Assembly: GCA_029945375.1 (NCBI GenBank)
Contig: CM057059.1
Coordinates: 1,364,001 to 1,428,000 of the forward strand
Length of the DNA stretch: 64,000 nt
From: Agaricus subrufescens
Lineage: Eukaryota; Basidiomycota; Agaricomycetes; Agaricales; Agaricaceae
Reading direction: 5' to 3'
How positions within the stretch are numbered: position 1 is the stretch's first letter; every line of letters starts with the position of its first letter. The position numbers and the translations under genes are program-made. The notes under the pieces are model-generated. The model searched no databases. It had not been told where the DNA came from and saw nothing but the letters and a program-made list of their open reading frames with translations. Positions 1 through 11,590 of the stretch are shown in pieces.

Positions 1-1742
1 CGTAGGCCTTGAGAAGGTTCCATATGTGAAGTAGAATGGTTCGAGAGCACGGAGCCAGGTCGATTACCTGTCGAAGCAACCCGTGGGCGGTCATACAGTC
101 CAGATATTGTTCTGACTCTGGCTCTATGATTGCCTGGCGACTCGTTGGAAGCGGTCGAGTGGGGGGAACCAGACCTGGCCGATTCTATGCTTGAGATACT
201 CGAGGTCCGTGGCCGTTCAGGCCAAGGAGATTGGGAGGATATGCTACTACCGGGACGAGTGAGTTTTGGAAGTCGTTTGTTCCATTCCCGCTCGCGTTCA
301 CGGTTTCTTTCACGTTCCATCTCCTTAACTCTTTCAGTATCTGATATCTGTGAGTACTAAAACGTGGAATAAGGTTCTATCAACTTACAATCGGAGACAG
401 ACAGGGAACTCGATTGGTCTGAGAGCTGGTGAGACGAGGTTCTGTGCCTGAGTGGAGGTGTCACGGTTTTTGATAAAGAAGATCGCCGCCGCGCTTGGTC
501 GGCTAAGATACGGTTAACCGAGGTTCTACGGCTATACAATAAAAACTTACTTGGAGTGGTCGATTCAAGACTCTTGCTAGGTTGCCTTGGCTTCCCGGTA
601 GCTTGCTTGCTCGACGGACCTGGTGTCGTCGACGCAGTGGATGCAGTGGACGCAGTGGACGCATTGTTATTCACCCCACCTGGTGATTTGAACGTAAAAA
701 GCAGCATTCAGTATATAGTACACAAGTCACATACGAAATTTCTGGGAATAGACCGAAGGATCGTCAAAGCTCTCGAGCGCCCCGAATGCTCGCTGCATTT
801 CCGAGTCTTGATCCAAAAGGTCTGAGGGAACAAAAGAAAGTCAGAATTGTAGGAAAGAATGTGAGCCAGTTTTACAGACTCGAGTGTTGCGAGATATGGA
901 GAGATTGAGATGTCATGGCGGTATTCGAAGGGTTTGTTCTCCGGGTTGCTTGCGAAAAGTCTGTGTCATCGCTATCTTCAGCTGTTTACAGGTTGAGTGA
1001 CAGTCTAGAATAACAACTCGGTTCACGCACCTGAGATGGCCTTGAGAGGAAAGTCTACGGTACTGGCATCGCGTGAGGGACGAAGAGCGGTCCGATGAGA
1101 AGAGGCTGAGGAGCGAGGTATAGCAGACCTTGCTGGTGCCGGATGGTAAACAAGCAGTGATCATAAGGAAGACTGGAACTTACATGTACTCGCATCCTTA
1201 CCAAGATTCGTACGTTTTCCCCTCGCATCGGACCAGTCGTCGGGATCGCCTCTGCTGGAAGTATCATCGGAATACTTCCTTGGTTTGCCCTTCTGAGGGG
1301 TATCACCAGGTTCTCTGAGGGCCTTGGTAAAGATATCACGCAAAGACTCGCGCGCGTGGCTGTATCCCGAGTCGGAAAGCTCGCCTTCGAAGTCAGACTC
1401 GTGGAAAGCAGGAGAGGAAGGTCTCTGAAGCGCTGGCTGAGAAGCAGAGGACCCGTTGGGAACAAGCTGGATGAGTTCGCGAAGGCGGCCTGCAAGATTG
1501 GGGGTGGGTGTCGCGGAAGCAGGCGTGAGAGGGGCGGCGGTGTTCATTTTGGGAGTGGGATACTGATCCTGGTCCTCGTCTTCATCGGAGGGCTGCATGT
1601 CGCTGAGACGGAGATCCAGCAGCTGGGAGAAGTCGGGGAGGCGGGAGGCGGCGGAGAAGGAGGCGGCGGCGGGGGCGGGGTTGGCTCTGTCGCGGGAGAC
1701 CCGGAGCCGGGGCAGCGGGAGGGCAGGGGAGGAGGAGTCCAT
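1..1742 (-). CDS. Unknown Ser/Pro/Arg-rich protein, 3' end cut by window edge
   Basis: I do not recognise this protein. The ATG at 1742 opens a first exon running to 1184, and further exons in consistent phase follow at 1031-1132, about 744-826, 547-681, about 400-500 and from about 345 to the window edge. The N-terminus is Pro/Ser-rich with an acidic stretch (EDEDQDQ). The middle has an Ala-Ser-Thr repeat, and the distal exon has an Arg/Glu run (ERERNREREREWNKRLPKL) followed by Ser/Arg-rich sequence. Composition is low-complexity and probably disordered, as in fungal cytoskeletal or cell-cycle regulators, but no domain is recognisable and I assign no function. The stop codon lies off the left edge. 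The intron between about 827 and 1030 is long for this window and could hide a micro-exon. Confidence 0.6.
628..668 (-). repeat. Short tandem repeat encoding (Ala-Ser-Thr)n
   Basis: Nine-base units (TCCACTGCG and variants on the minus strand) repeat about four times inside the coding exon of the left-edge gene and give an AST tripeptide run. This is an in-frame microsatellite, likely variable between strains. Confidence 0.7.
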
Positions 1743-1789
1743 AGCGTGTTGAGGCCAAGTCCGCCCGGTCACGTGTTACTAGCTATTCT

Positions 1790-2956
1790 TTACATAGGCC
1801 CGCCCGTGTACGCGACAATAAGCTCCTCCCAGCACGCCCCCATCTCCATGTGCTCCCCCTCGCACTCGCGAAGCACGACCGCCCCCCGCTCGTCCAGCTC
1901 CCGCAGCCCAATCCAGTCCTCGACATACAGCCGCTGCTCCCTCATCGGAACTATCTTCTTGTCCATGGCCGAAAATGGCTGTTGATCCGACGCGTCGGAC
2001 ACCAGCCCGTCTTGTATTTCTTCATACCCAAACCAGGAGCTCTCCTTTGGCACAACCAGCTTGTCTTTCGTAAACATGACCAGCACAAGGTTGTCCAGGG
2101 AAGCAAAGTTTCGTGCGTAGGTCTTGTTGCGCGCCTCCGCAATCTCGTTGTTGATATACGGAAGGAAATGGTTCGCGTGGAGATACGCCTCATAATTATT
2201 TGGGTCACGGAAATATTGGGCCTGTAGGGCACAAACATTATTTCAGATTGCACTTAAGCCGCCGTCAACGCTCACCTGAACCAGGTGTTCTTGGGCCCAA
2301 GGGCTATAGACCGCTCTCTTGACAGCCAGTCGAGCAGCCTGACACAGGAAGTCAAACGGACGGCAGGCAGGCACATCGGCAATACCCAAGTGTTGCGAGC
2401 CAAAGGTGATGAGGTTGTGGACAGGTGGATGATTGTACCGCTCTACATACGCTCGCAAGAATTGGCCACCTTGTCCGTTTCAATACCAGACTGACACTTC
2501 AAATGCAACAGTCAGACAAACCTTGCGAGAGACCCACGGCATCAAACCCAACCTCCAGCTCAGGTATGTCAGCGAGCTGGTCGGCCACAAGTGCCAGTTG
2601 CTCGGGAACGTTTCCATACTGTGCGGGCGCATTTCCCAACAATTAGCGGGATCACGTTGTAACGTACAATTATCTTACAAAACCGGCTTCTTTGTCTTTA
2701 TTCAGGTCCTCTGCAATAAACACAGAGTGAATGAAAATTCCAGGGTGTATCCCCTTGATGAGGTTCATAAATTCAAGCATTCCCGGCGAGGAATGCGAGT
2801 CACCTGCATAAGATAATTAGTCCGGATGAATGCCACCCCTTATGCCCGGCGACTCCTACCTAACCCATGCCAGAGAACAAGGGGCCGTGGAGAAGGGACG
2901 ACAGACGCTACAGCAAGGTGCACAGCGCAAGCGAGGAGGAGGAACCAGAGTGACAT
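1790..2956 (-). CDS. PPT1: Palmitoyl-protein thioesterase 1
   Basis: This enzyme removes thioester-linked palmitate from cysteines of proteins and acts in the lysosome/vacuole or secretory pathway. The ATG at 2956 starts a hydrophobic signal peptide (MSLWFLLLACAVHLAVAS), followed by the family block LVLWHGLGDS. The protein is assembled from at least five exons. The nucleophile lies in GLSQGG, split across a splice junction near 2480-2530. Further conserved blocks are HNLITFGSQHLGI, YSPWAQEHLVQAQYFRDP, the Asp-containing TKDKLVVPKES (near 2060), YVEDWIGLR and the catalytic His in ECEGEHME. The complete Ser-Asp-His triad is therefore visible. The stop is at 1790. It is transcribed head-to-head with the EBP-type gene, with start codons 63 bases apart. 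Confidence 0.93.
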
Positions 2957-3019
2957 TTCGTACGCGCCTATCACATCCAAATTAGGATACTTAGCAGATG
3001 CATCACTTAACAGTGTTCA
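2957..3019. promoter_or_regulatory. 63-base divergent promoter between PPT1 and EBP
   Basis: The start codons of two oppositely oriented genes flank only 63 bases, so both promoters and both 5' leaders must overlap here. I see no clear TATA box. The region is moderately AT-rich (CATCCAAATTAGGATACTTA). Confidence 0.6.
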
Positions 3020-3926
3020 ATGAGTCCCTCACATCCATACTACCCTCAAAACTTAATCCTACAGAACTACACTCCAAACACACGTTCTCCCAAAGAACTC
3101 ATTGGAGCCTGGCTAGTCGCTCTAACCGCCGTCACCCTTTTCACACTTACATGGCTCGCTCCCAAAAAGTTGACCTTGACTGAACGCTTAATATGCCTCT
3201 GGTTCGTCACATGCAAGTCCCCAACTCTCCATATCCCCTCCCCCACCCAGAACGCTAAAAATCTCAAACAGGTGGATGTATCCACATCATATTCGAGGGT
3301 ACGTCCGTCCCAAACTTTTACGCGTCGGCTCAAACAAAAATAACCGAAGCAAAACGCGTCCCCTTTCAGGTCACTTCGTCCTAAACCATCAGTCCCTCGC
3401 CTCCCTTTCAGATCTCATCTCTGAAGAATGGAAAGAATATGCAAAATCCGACTCAAGATACCTACACTCTGATCCATTCATCCTTGCGATAGAGACAATT
3501 ACGGCAGTAAGTTCATTCGCCAACCAACGCAATCTAGCCTGCGTGTATTAAACAATCTGGCTAGTTTGTATGGGGTCCTTTGTGCTTCTACACAGCAGTA
3601 GCAACTGCCTATCAATTCCCTTCGCGTCATATCTCCACCGCTATGATTTGCTTTGCTCATATTTACGGGAACGCGCTATACTACAGTACTACCCTCGTCC
3701 AAGGTTGTCCTGACAGTCGACCGGAATTTTTATATTTTTGGGTGTACTTCGTCGGTCTGAATGGCTTGTGGTTAATCACACCATTTAGTAGGTATTTTCT
3801 GTGATTCCCGCCCTCTCCTTAACTCTAACTTGTGATACACCAGCCCTCTTAGCTAGATCAATCCGGAAGATCACCTCCCTGACTCAGAAAGGCGACCAGA
3901 ATGTGAATGACAAGAAGAGTATCTAA
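3020..3926 (+). CDS. EBP-type 3-beta-hydroxysteroid delta8-delta7 isomerase (emopamil-binding protein family)
   Basis: The likely role is moving the sterol ring double bond from C8 to C7 in the ER membrane. My exon model is 3020-3212, 3272-3298, 3370-3506, 3565-3787 and 3844-3926, giving about 220 residues, the family's usual size. Family landmarks are the His and Glu of IHIIFEGHFVLNH, WKEYAKSDSRYLHSDPF, ETITAFVWGP, FAHIYGNALYY and FWVYFVGLNGLWLITP, with several hydrophobic membrane spans. The first intron (3213-3271) needs a GC donor (T|GCAAGT): only that junction keeps the conserved G-x-I-H block in frame. The best-known fungal C8 isomerase is the unrelated ERG2, so this could be an alternative or additional isomerase or a sterol-binding paralogue. 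Confidence 0.88.
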
Positions 3927-4071
3927 TTCCCCAAGTCAAAGTACATGTGCACGCAGAATATTATAAAGTCCAATCCGACCTTTGCACAAAAGGGTATCAC
4001 AAACTTTGATATAAATGCACTTCACTAAGACTAAAAAAAAAAAAGAAAGAAAAATCTAGCAAGTTCGCCAA

Positions 4072-5590
4072 CTACACCTTGAGTGCCTTGATACTCTTCC
4101 CAGAGCAAATAGCCACCCACTCCCCTGTGCTCGTCGTCAAACCACTGGGAAGTGTCATCCCCTGAATAGACGGTGACCAAGCCAGATTGGTGATTTGACC
4201 TGGAGCAGTATAACACATCACAGGATCTGTGATTATCTTCTTTTTGCTGTCTGGTCGAGGAGAGTTGATACGTGAAGTCGGGTTGCGTGGTGAGACGGTA
4301 TTAGCTTGAGCATGATCCATAAGATCCCAAAGAAGCACTTGACAGTCATCCGCTGTTTAATAATATTGTTAAACTTTTAAACGAACATGGATACAAACAA
4401 AGTAGCTCACCTGCCGTAGCAAGCAGGGGTTGCTCCGCGGAGCCCCAACCTATTGCATTGATAGGAGCAATATGCCCTCTCAGCTCCATAACAGGATGGC
4501 CCGGACTTCGCATATCGAGAATCTGAATGTCACAGCCATCCATATGAAAAGTCGACATATAATTCGAATCAAGAGGGTTAAACGCAATTCTGAGAAGGGG
4601 AGAAGTCGGCGGCCGAGCCGATGCAGAAGGAGACACAGAAGGCGGTGGTGGGTTCTTCGGAGCAGGCGTCTCATATAAGATTGTTGAATGGTCCAAAGCA
4701 CGAAGATCAAAAGCTCGAAGACTACCATCTGCGCCCACCGAAACGAATATATCGGTCGACCCTGGAAGCCATGCAACATCGTATACCTCCCGATCGTGAG
4801 CAATAAGTTGAGTGATCGCAGTCGACGTGTCAATGTTCCAAACAGTGCATGTGGTATCGATAGAAGAAGTGACTATCAGACTGGGTGATTTTTCGTTCCA
4901 AGAAAAGTTGGTCAAAGGAGCACCAGTAGACTGGCTTTGAACTTTGGATTGCTGTAAACACAATGAATACGATAGCATGAAGAGTCAGTGCATCCAAAGT
5001 ATACATACTCCAGAAAGAGCTATCTTCATCGTTAAACTGTGATTGCTAGGGTTGGCAGGCTGCCGCCCAACATAGCTTGATACATCCGCCGTTCCATCAT
5101 TGCTATACTCCCATACCCGAAGCGCATCAGCAGTCGTAGCGAGGAATTCAGTATTAGGCGATTTCTGTGACCAATTATGACTCGTGGCAGAACTGGGCTG
5201 CCATTGTAAACTGGTGGCCGGGTAACCATGGTACGTCTGTGCAAGAGTGACGAAATCCGGATAATCTGCAAAATCATCCTCAACGAGTACATGTTCATCT
5301 TGCAGCCCGATGACAGCGATGTAATTCTGGTAATCATCGAGGAAAGATGCAACGCCCATGCGAAAGGCAGTCTTATGGCGTGCCTGTTGGCCCGGAGCCG
5401 GTGTTTTGCACCAATCTAGACTATGCACGGGCCCTACAGTCGATGAACGAGAAATTAGGATGGAAAAAAATACCCGTCGTATCACTTACATGGGGCCTCG
5501 TAATGTAAAGTCGTCGTTTGGCTCATCTGGATCTGTTGAAATCCTGATAGAGGGGAAGCCGGACAAGTGTGACTTCCAGTTGAACACGAT
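4072..5590 (-). CDS. WD40-repeat protein, DCAF7/WDR68/HAN11 family (N-terminus unresolved)
   Basis: A WD40 beta-propeller scaffold. In animals and plants this family (DCAF7, AN11, TTG1) binds DYRK-type kinases and transcription factors and associates with DDB1-cullin ligases. Diagnostic sequence includes NWKSHLSGFPSIRISTDPDE, VHSLDWCKTP, FRMGVASFLDDYQNYIAVIG, FTWNEK-like FSWNEKSPSLIVTSSIDTTC, AHDREVYDVAWLPGSTDIFV, NYMSTFHMDG and a final propeller blade ending near 4072. Three or more short introns are present (for example near 4345-4410 and 4955-5010). The first confident codons are at 5579-5590, just after an AG acceptor. The ATG must lie in one or more upstream exons between about 5600 and 5870, which I could not fix. 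The MFS gene follows on the same strand. Confidence 0.88.
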
Positions 5591-6036
5591 CTTACATCGA
5601 CATTGGTTTTTCCAATCAGGTAAGTTTCTCACGATTTCCCCGTTGACGAAGTTGTGATATCAGATTTTTCAGGGGGCAGTGAGAGCTCCCAGTGAATGTT
5701 TTAGGACCTACTCTCGGACGTCTGCAGATAGTCAACTGGTATACTGTCTTTGTATAAGATTTAATGATACTGTGTGCACAGCATGGGTAGCGGCGATAGC
5801 CCAGTGGGATTGTTCGAGGACAACGGCACAGTGAGTACGAAGAATGGAACTTCATTAGTATCACAAAAACATTTGAATCTCATTATTTAATTACTGTCGT
5901 ACATCTGAAGTTTAAAGCTAGATAAGAAGCACAACAGAGATAGTAAACGGGTGTTTAGATGTACATAGGATATCATACAAAATGGATCGTTCCCGATATC
6001 ATTTTAACCCAGCCGGATAGATGACAAAAGTCATCT
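5591..6036. other. Intergenic: 5' region of the WD40 gene and 3' region of the MFS gene
   Basis: About 445 bases. The upstream part should contain the unresolved first coding exon and leader of the minus-strand WD40 gene. The AT-rich part near 5860-6000 is probably the 3' flank of the MFS gene. No other gene or RNA is recognisable. Confidence 0.5.
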
Positions 6037-8869
6037 TTACACGGTTTTGATCATGTCGCTGGCGTCGACAGTTTCAACGTGATTTGCTTTCTCATGCTCG
6101 TATAGAGGAGGAAGATCCGGTACGTTCATGCGGAATATATACCTCTTGATGTTGTGAGGCAAGGCCTTCAACTGATACGATGCATGTACCCGTGTAGGGA
6201 CGCTGAATACTATGGAAACGATCAGTGCCTTCATACCAAGCACAGAGGAATCATCAAACCTTGGTCGAGCTCCTCCAATGACAAGGCTTTTGTTTCCGGA
6301 ACAAATAATAATACTGCTACGAAGCCAATTACGCTGGGAGTAATTAAAAGTCAGACAATTGTCGACCAAGTACGAGATCAACCTACTTCCAGCCTGCATA
6401 CCACCCGAAAGCACCTAGAGGAATTTGCTTAGCCTGATTCAAGGTCCTCAATACAACAAGATTTACCTTGTGGTTTGAAAGCCCCGAGCAGCCGAGGGAA
6501 CGTTATTGCGATGATAAAGTTACTGCACGAATGATGAGGGATGCTGATAAAGTTTCATAGAAAACGCCTTACAAGAACCATAAAGTGGCAGTGGCTAGAC
6601 TCATTCCGATATCTCGGACGTAGAGAGGGAATGCCTCGGCAGAGTACTGAAGCCCTGTAAGATTTACTGAAATGTCAAGACGTAAACCACTAACCGTAAA
6701 TGGTACAGGTCCCTCTCCTGGAGAATAAGCCATCCCGAAAAGATAAATTCCCAACGCAATCACCGCCAGTTGGGCCTTTGATTCTGACGGTATCCAGCTG
6801 CCTCAAAGTAAGTGTATGTCGTCTTTCTAAACCGCTGTTACTCACAAGGCGAACCCGGTCAATAGGAGGAATAAGGCCATGAGTGGGAAGGTAGTCAATA
6901 GCAAATTTCGTCGTCCAAAAGTATCGATGGTCCAGATCGCCGGGAACGCAAATACAAAGTTAATTGCTCCAAAGCCAAACGATGCCAACAGTGCTTGAAT
7001 TTGCGTGAATGAAGCTTCTGCAAATATTTCCGACTAGATCAACGCGTCAGTGTGAAGAGGACTCCAGAGAAGGACGACTATACACACAGAATAATAGGCA
7101 ATGACATTGACACCACAGCTAAAGAAGATTTTTGAGATTCTAAGCTTTCAAGGAAACTCAAACGCCTTACAATTGTTGCCTATGTTCAACCGATCAGTCA
7201 GAGTTCGATCATCGAGAAAAATTGTGACGTACATGAACATTACTATGAAGGAAGCAAGTGTTGCTCGTCGGTTTCGGGGTATGGTAAATAGCTCGAGGAA
7301 TTTGCTGCCCTGTCTTTCAGATTCCTTTTCAGCCTCCAGTAAAACGTTCATATCTAGGCCCATGAGTCATGATAGAAGTCGACAATAGAACGACTTACAG
7401 TACAGATCCCTTGCAGCTTGGATGGGATGCATGCGAAGCGTACAGAGCGATTTATAGGCTGCGCGATGTTTTCCCTTCGAAAGATACCAACGGGGCGACT
7501 CCGGAACAAAAAGTACTTGAACCACGATGAAAAGTGCTGGAACGCCAGCCTACGAAACAGGCTCAAAACGGTAGGAAAAAATCACAGATAGGTACAACAT
7601 ACGCTTCCAAGCATCAGCCGCCAATTCAAGCCAGTAATATGAGTGGTATTCTTGACTTGGAAGAAGGCCAGATCCATGACAAAGCCAATCATGATACCAA
7701 AAGCGGTCCATGTTTGCCTAGTTCAATAGAACATTAGATTTCCACTTCAGGTAAAGGAATGTCGGACGACACCCACCACATCATTACCAGCGCGCCGCGA
7801 ATAGCCGGAGGCGCACCTGTTGGATCGAAGATTCAATAAAAATTAGCGAACAATAACCGGTGTTAACTCCTTATAGTTATACTTACACTCGGCGGCGTAC
7901 ACAGGAACAGTGGAGCTTTTCGGCCCAATTCCAAGACCAAGCACAAAGCGCGCGACGAATAAATGAGGCCACGAATTCGTAACGCCTTGCCATATGCAGG
8001 TTGCGAAAGAAAAGAATGCGGTAATAAAGATAGTTCCTTTTCTCCCGAAGTATTTGTTGAGCTATGGGAAACAGTGTCAAATATAGATCTTCGTGTTCGA
8101 GAAGCTGTAATGCACTTACCGGTCCGGTCAACCAGCAACCAAGTACAGCACAACACAGCTAATTGCACAGCGTGAAAAACGTAACAAGAAGCGGCGGCAA
8201 AATTACCCACATATGGTGCGGAGTTTACAAGTCCCAAGATCCACTGGTTTTTTTGATTCTGCTGGTCTGTTCCCCCACGCGGTTCAATCCCGAATTGGGG
8301 TGCGAAAAAAAGGTTGGCGCCGTTAATGACGGACTCATCCATCTGATGGTTGGAGTTAGTAGCGTTAAAGATGATGAAATAAATGTACTAACGCCTTGGA
8401 CGGCGGCCGCCACTAAGTGATATTAGCAAAAGATCGCAGCAGCTATGAATATACACAACTTACCTGAACACAAGACAACGAGATAGTACAGCATCTTGGG
8501 TTGTCTCCACTTGTTCGACACTTCGGCGCGTAGCGCTTGCTTCTCCTCTTCGTTAAGAAGAGGTAGATCTTCGAAAGCAAGAGGATCTTTCGCAACTAGC
8601 GCGCCCTTCTTGAAAAGTTCGGAAAGGTCTTCAAGACCATTCTTCATAGCGTATGACTCGCCATCTTCCATCAATTGCTTCTGGGTTAGACCCGCCAGCG
8701 GATTGGCTAGTTTGGCATTCAGGTAATCAATTTCCTCCTTCTTGGTAGATCTAGCAGTCTCGACAAGAGAGGGTGTAGAATCCTGTTTTTTGGTCGGATA
8801 TGCCTTCTCCATGATAAGACCCGGATCATTAATGGAAAGACGATTTGACTCGGAGTGAGGAAGCGTCAT
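6037..8869 (-). CDS. MFS sugar/polyol transporter
   Basis: A 12-span major facilitator of the sugar-porter family, probably in the plasma membrane. The start is taken at MTLPHSES (8869); an upstream in-frame ATG at 8905 is possible. A long N-terminal cytosolic region is followed by [50 protein letters not shown] (loop 2-3 signature), [21 protein letters not shown], the [17 protein letters not shown] block, [17 protein letters not shown], the [20 protein letters not shown] block split by an intron, and [17 protein letters not shown] near the C-terminus. About ten short introns interrupt it. The [10 protein letters not shown] motif replaces the more usual GWDQTG-like sequence. Substrate cannot be told from sequence; hexose, myo-inositol or quinate are all plausible. 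Confidence 0.88.
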
Positions 8870-10941
8870 GGGAGGGAAGGTGAAAGATCGAGAACATGTT
8901 TTCACGTTATATAGGGGAATTCATCCTGTTCCACGTTAGCGGAATAGGAGTGGTGCAAAGGTGACCGTGGCTTTCGCAGAAAAAGAATGTTACATATGAC
9001 TGCATGACATCATTAAGCCATCCCTGCCGCGGCCGTTGATCAAACCGATCGCCGTGTGACACGAGAATTTCAAGGTGCCGCACGTCGCACGAGGGCCTAC
9101 ATTTTCACCGCCGGAAAAAAATTCAAATAAAGAGGAACGAACTCTTGGGCCGGCTTACCAATATGAAAAACGGAGCTATTCGCGCAAGACCCTTTGAAAA
9201 AGTGACCTTGTTTTCTGATACTTGTTGGAGCGGGAAAGATGTAGTTCAGATTGAATTGTCCAGATTTAAAAAAAAGAAGAAATCGGGATACATACATTGC
9301 ATCAACGGGCTTATCACTGTTGCTTTCAATGGGATAGATGGAGATCGTAGGTAATTCTGTTTGAAACGCATGCAAGTGGAATTCAGCATACCTTTCCCGA
9401 AACTATCTGTAAGGATATATTGGAGCAATACGAACCTGTGAACCGACTAAGCTCTTATGACAAAGGTGGGCCATGATTTATTGGAGTCATTCGGAGTTCA
9501 TGCGAAGCCCACCGATAGAGTCTGGTACCGATGTATCACGAAAGCAGCTCCACGATTTTTGAAATATAGTTCGGATCATCAGCTGAAATGGGAGGACATG
9601 TAGTTGGGGCTTGGTTGAGGCTTCTGTTAACTCGCAGGCTATGAAGACGTCAAGTGTTGGAGGATTTTCATTGGAGTTGACTCACAAATCCTCATCTGTA
9701 TTGTCCACCCTACAACAAGGGAAGGACAGCCCCATCAATGATGATCATCTGGACGGCGGTGGGTTTAGCATGCCAAGTAAATCGGACGAAGCCGTCTACA
9801 GTACCCACGGTTACACAGCCGTGAGCAAATCCAACATTTGCTGTCTATTGCGGTTTATATTAGGGCCGAGGAGCTTAAGTTCAAAAATTTTCCATTCGCT
9901 CACTCTTGAACAATGTATCTAGAACGAGGTTCAGAGAGAATAGCACATGCCAAGCAGGCGCCCAGCCGTGATACTAGCGGTGACCAGTGATGGAATGGAG
10001 GCTAGAAGTGCTTAGTGTATAGCTATGGACATCACAGAAAACTCGAACAGGCGCCCCGCTTCGGCATAACGATCACCAAGTGTTTGTGGTCACGCCACTT
10101 GTAGGGGCGTTACAGATCTCAGTCTGCCGTTATACTACTCTGTGTAGTAATACCTTGTTTCCCGTTCAAACTTTCCTAACGATCAGGCCTTCCGTCGTTC
10201 CATTTGTGCTAATAAAAAGGCGGAAATGGTTGCTTACTCGTGATACGGCGAATAAAGGAACAGAACTCGATACGAGGGGTTACGACCTAGAAATTGTCGT
10301 CATACAACGCCAGCTACAACACTGGAGATATTGCTGAACGTTACGGTCATCTACTCTCGATAGTAATCATTGTAGGTATCACATCTGGTTTCGGACTGCG
10401 AATGGACCGCATAGCAACCCAGAGTCAGTGAACCAACCCACTTCCAATCAATTCGATCAAATATAAGAATGTTCTGCATCGGTCAGGTCTAGAGACCGAG
10501 TGCCAAACAACACAGCAAATCAATATATTACACATGCACATGAACAAAGTAGCTACAAGCAGAGTAGGAGAGAAGCAGACTGTCGACAACCATTCGCGCT
10601 CGATTTTATTCGGAAAGGTCTGATATAGTGGAATGAGGTTGAAGGTTGGACGTCCTTGCTGAGGTGAGGTGTCGCCGAGATGAGAATTGTCGAGTTGTTG
10701 GACTGTGGATGAAGGCCTGGATAAAGTGGAAATGTCCGTGGTCGGAAGCAGATATGTTATTTTGAGGAGTTTGAGTTTTGAGCACGATCCCATAAGCTAG
10801 AAAAGAGGAGCAGAGGAGAAAGGAAGTGGTAGAGAGGAATAGGAATAATGATATGGCGAGAAAAACAAGGAGCAAACAAGGTTGGAGTGGTGGGAAAGTG
10901 TTTGTTCCTGGAAGTAATTAGCAGTTCCTTTTTTGGTTCAT
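8870..10941. other. Gene-poor interval, about 2.1 kb
   Basis: No open reading frame here resembles a known protein, splices convincingly with a neighbour or shows a coding composition. Contents are presumably the MFS promoter (8870 to about 9100, with GC-rich CCGCGGCCG near 9028), unassigned sequence, and the 3' flank of the gene ending at 10942. No tRNA-like TPsiC arm, terminal repeat or transposase fragment was seen. Confidence 0.5.
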
Positions 10942-11590
10942 TTAGTCGGCTTCGACCATCGAGATGGCACCGCATTGTTCACAGAAGCTCCACATCGTTC
11001 GCTGGCCATTGGGTCCCGATGAGCATGCGACGCGCAATTTCGGAATTTGGGAACAATCAGATCTGAGTGCAGCGCGCGAAGAGTGAGTACAGTATCGCAC
11101 AGGTGCAAAAATAGAAAAACATACCCATGGTGACGAAAACCGCTCGACGGCTGAAGTAAACCGGCATGACGGTCGAGTGACTGATTCGCGTAATGTGAGT
11201 AGCTATGAGAATTAGATTGTACACTGCCATCATTATTGAAAAACGGCAAAGGGTAAATGTTGAAAGCTGGATACGGCGCTAAAGACAATGGTAAGCCTTG
11301 AGTGGAAAGATATTTATTGCACATACGTGATTCCAATACAGGAGAGTTGGAGGCATTGGACGATGTCGAACTGGCATCAGATGGCAGCCGCATATGGAAA
11401 GTTTCGGGATATAGCGGTTCAGCGTCTGACATTGCAACGTCGTTATCAAACTCGACATTAGGGAAGGGGACGAGCTTGAGTTGCTTTTTGGACTGGTCTA
11501 GGGTGAGTACCAAGGTCGCAGAGGAGGGGATAGCGTGCGCACAGGGAGGACATCATCGGCTTCCACCTCGAATTTACGCTTCACGGCCAT
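10942..11590 (-). CDS. Small conserved basidiomycete protein with C-terminal CxxC, unknown function
   Basis: Four exons in consistent phase: M at 11590 opening MAVKRKFEVEADDVLP, then SKKQLKLVPFPNVEFDNDVA after a 50-base intron, then a Tyr/Ser/Asn-rich segment with YANQSLDRHAG and GLLQPSSGF, and a final exon beginning SDCSQIPKLRVACSSG and ending WSFCEQCGAISMVEAD. The N-terminal KRKFE and KQLKLVPFPN blocks and the C-terminal IPKLRVACS...CEQCG block look like those of an uncharacterised agaricomycete family I have seen without assigned function. The CxxC pair plus other cysteines in the last exon could bind zinc, which is inference only. It is divergent from the Apq12-like gene across 588 bases. 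Confidence 0.72.

Noticed and set aside
1161..1495. Open frames antisense to or overlapping the left-edge gene
   Set aside because: They are shadows of the Ser/Pro-rich coding exons and show no independent splice or family signal.
8281..8300. GGTTCAATCCCG as a tRNA TPsiC arm
   Set aside because: It lies inside the coding exon of the MFS transporter, and no matching acceptor, D or anticodon arms are present.
6037..8869. A secondary-metabolite or nutrient-utilisation cluster around the MFS transporter
   Set aside because: No biosynthetic enzyme, cytochrome P450 or pathway regulator lies next to it; the neighbours are a WD40 scaffold and an unknown protein.
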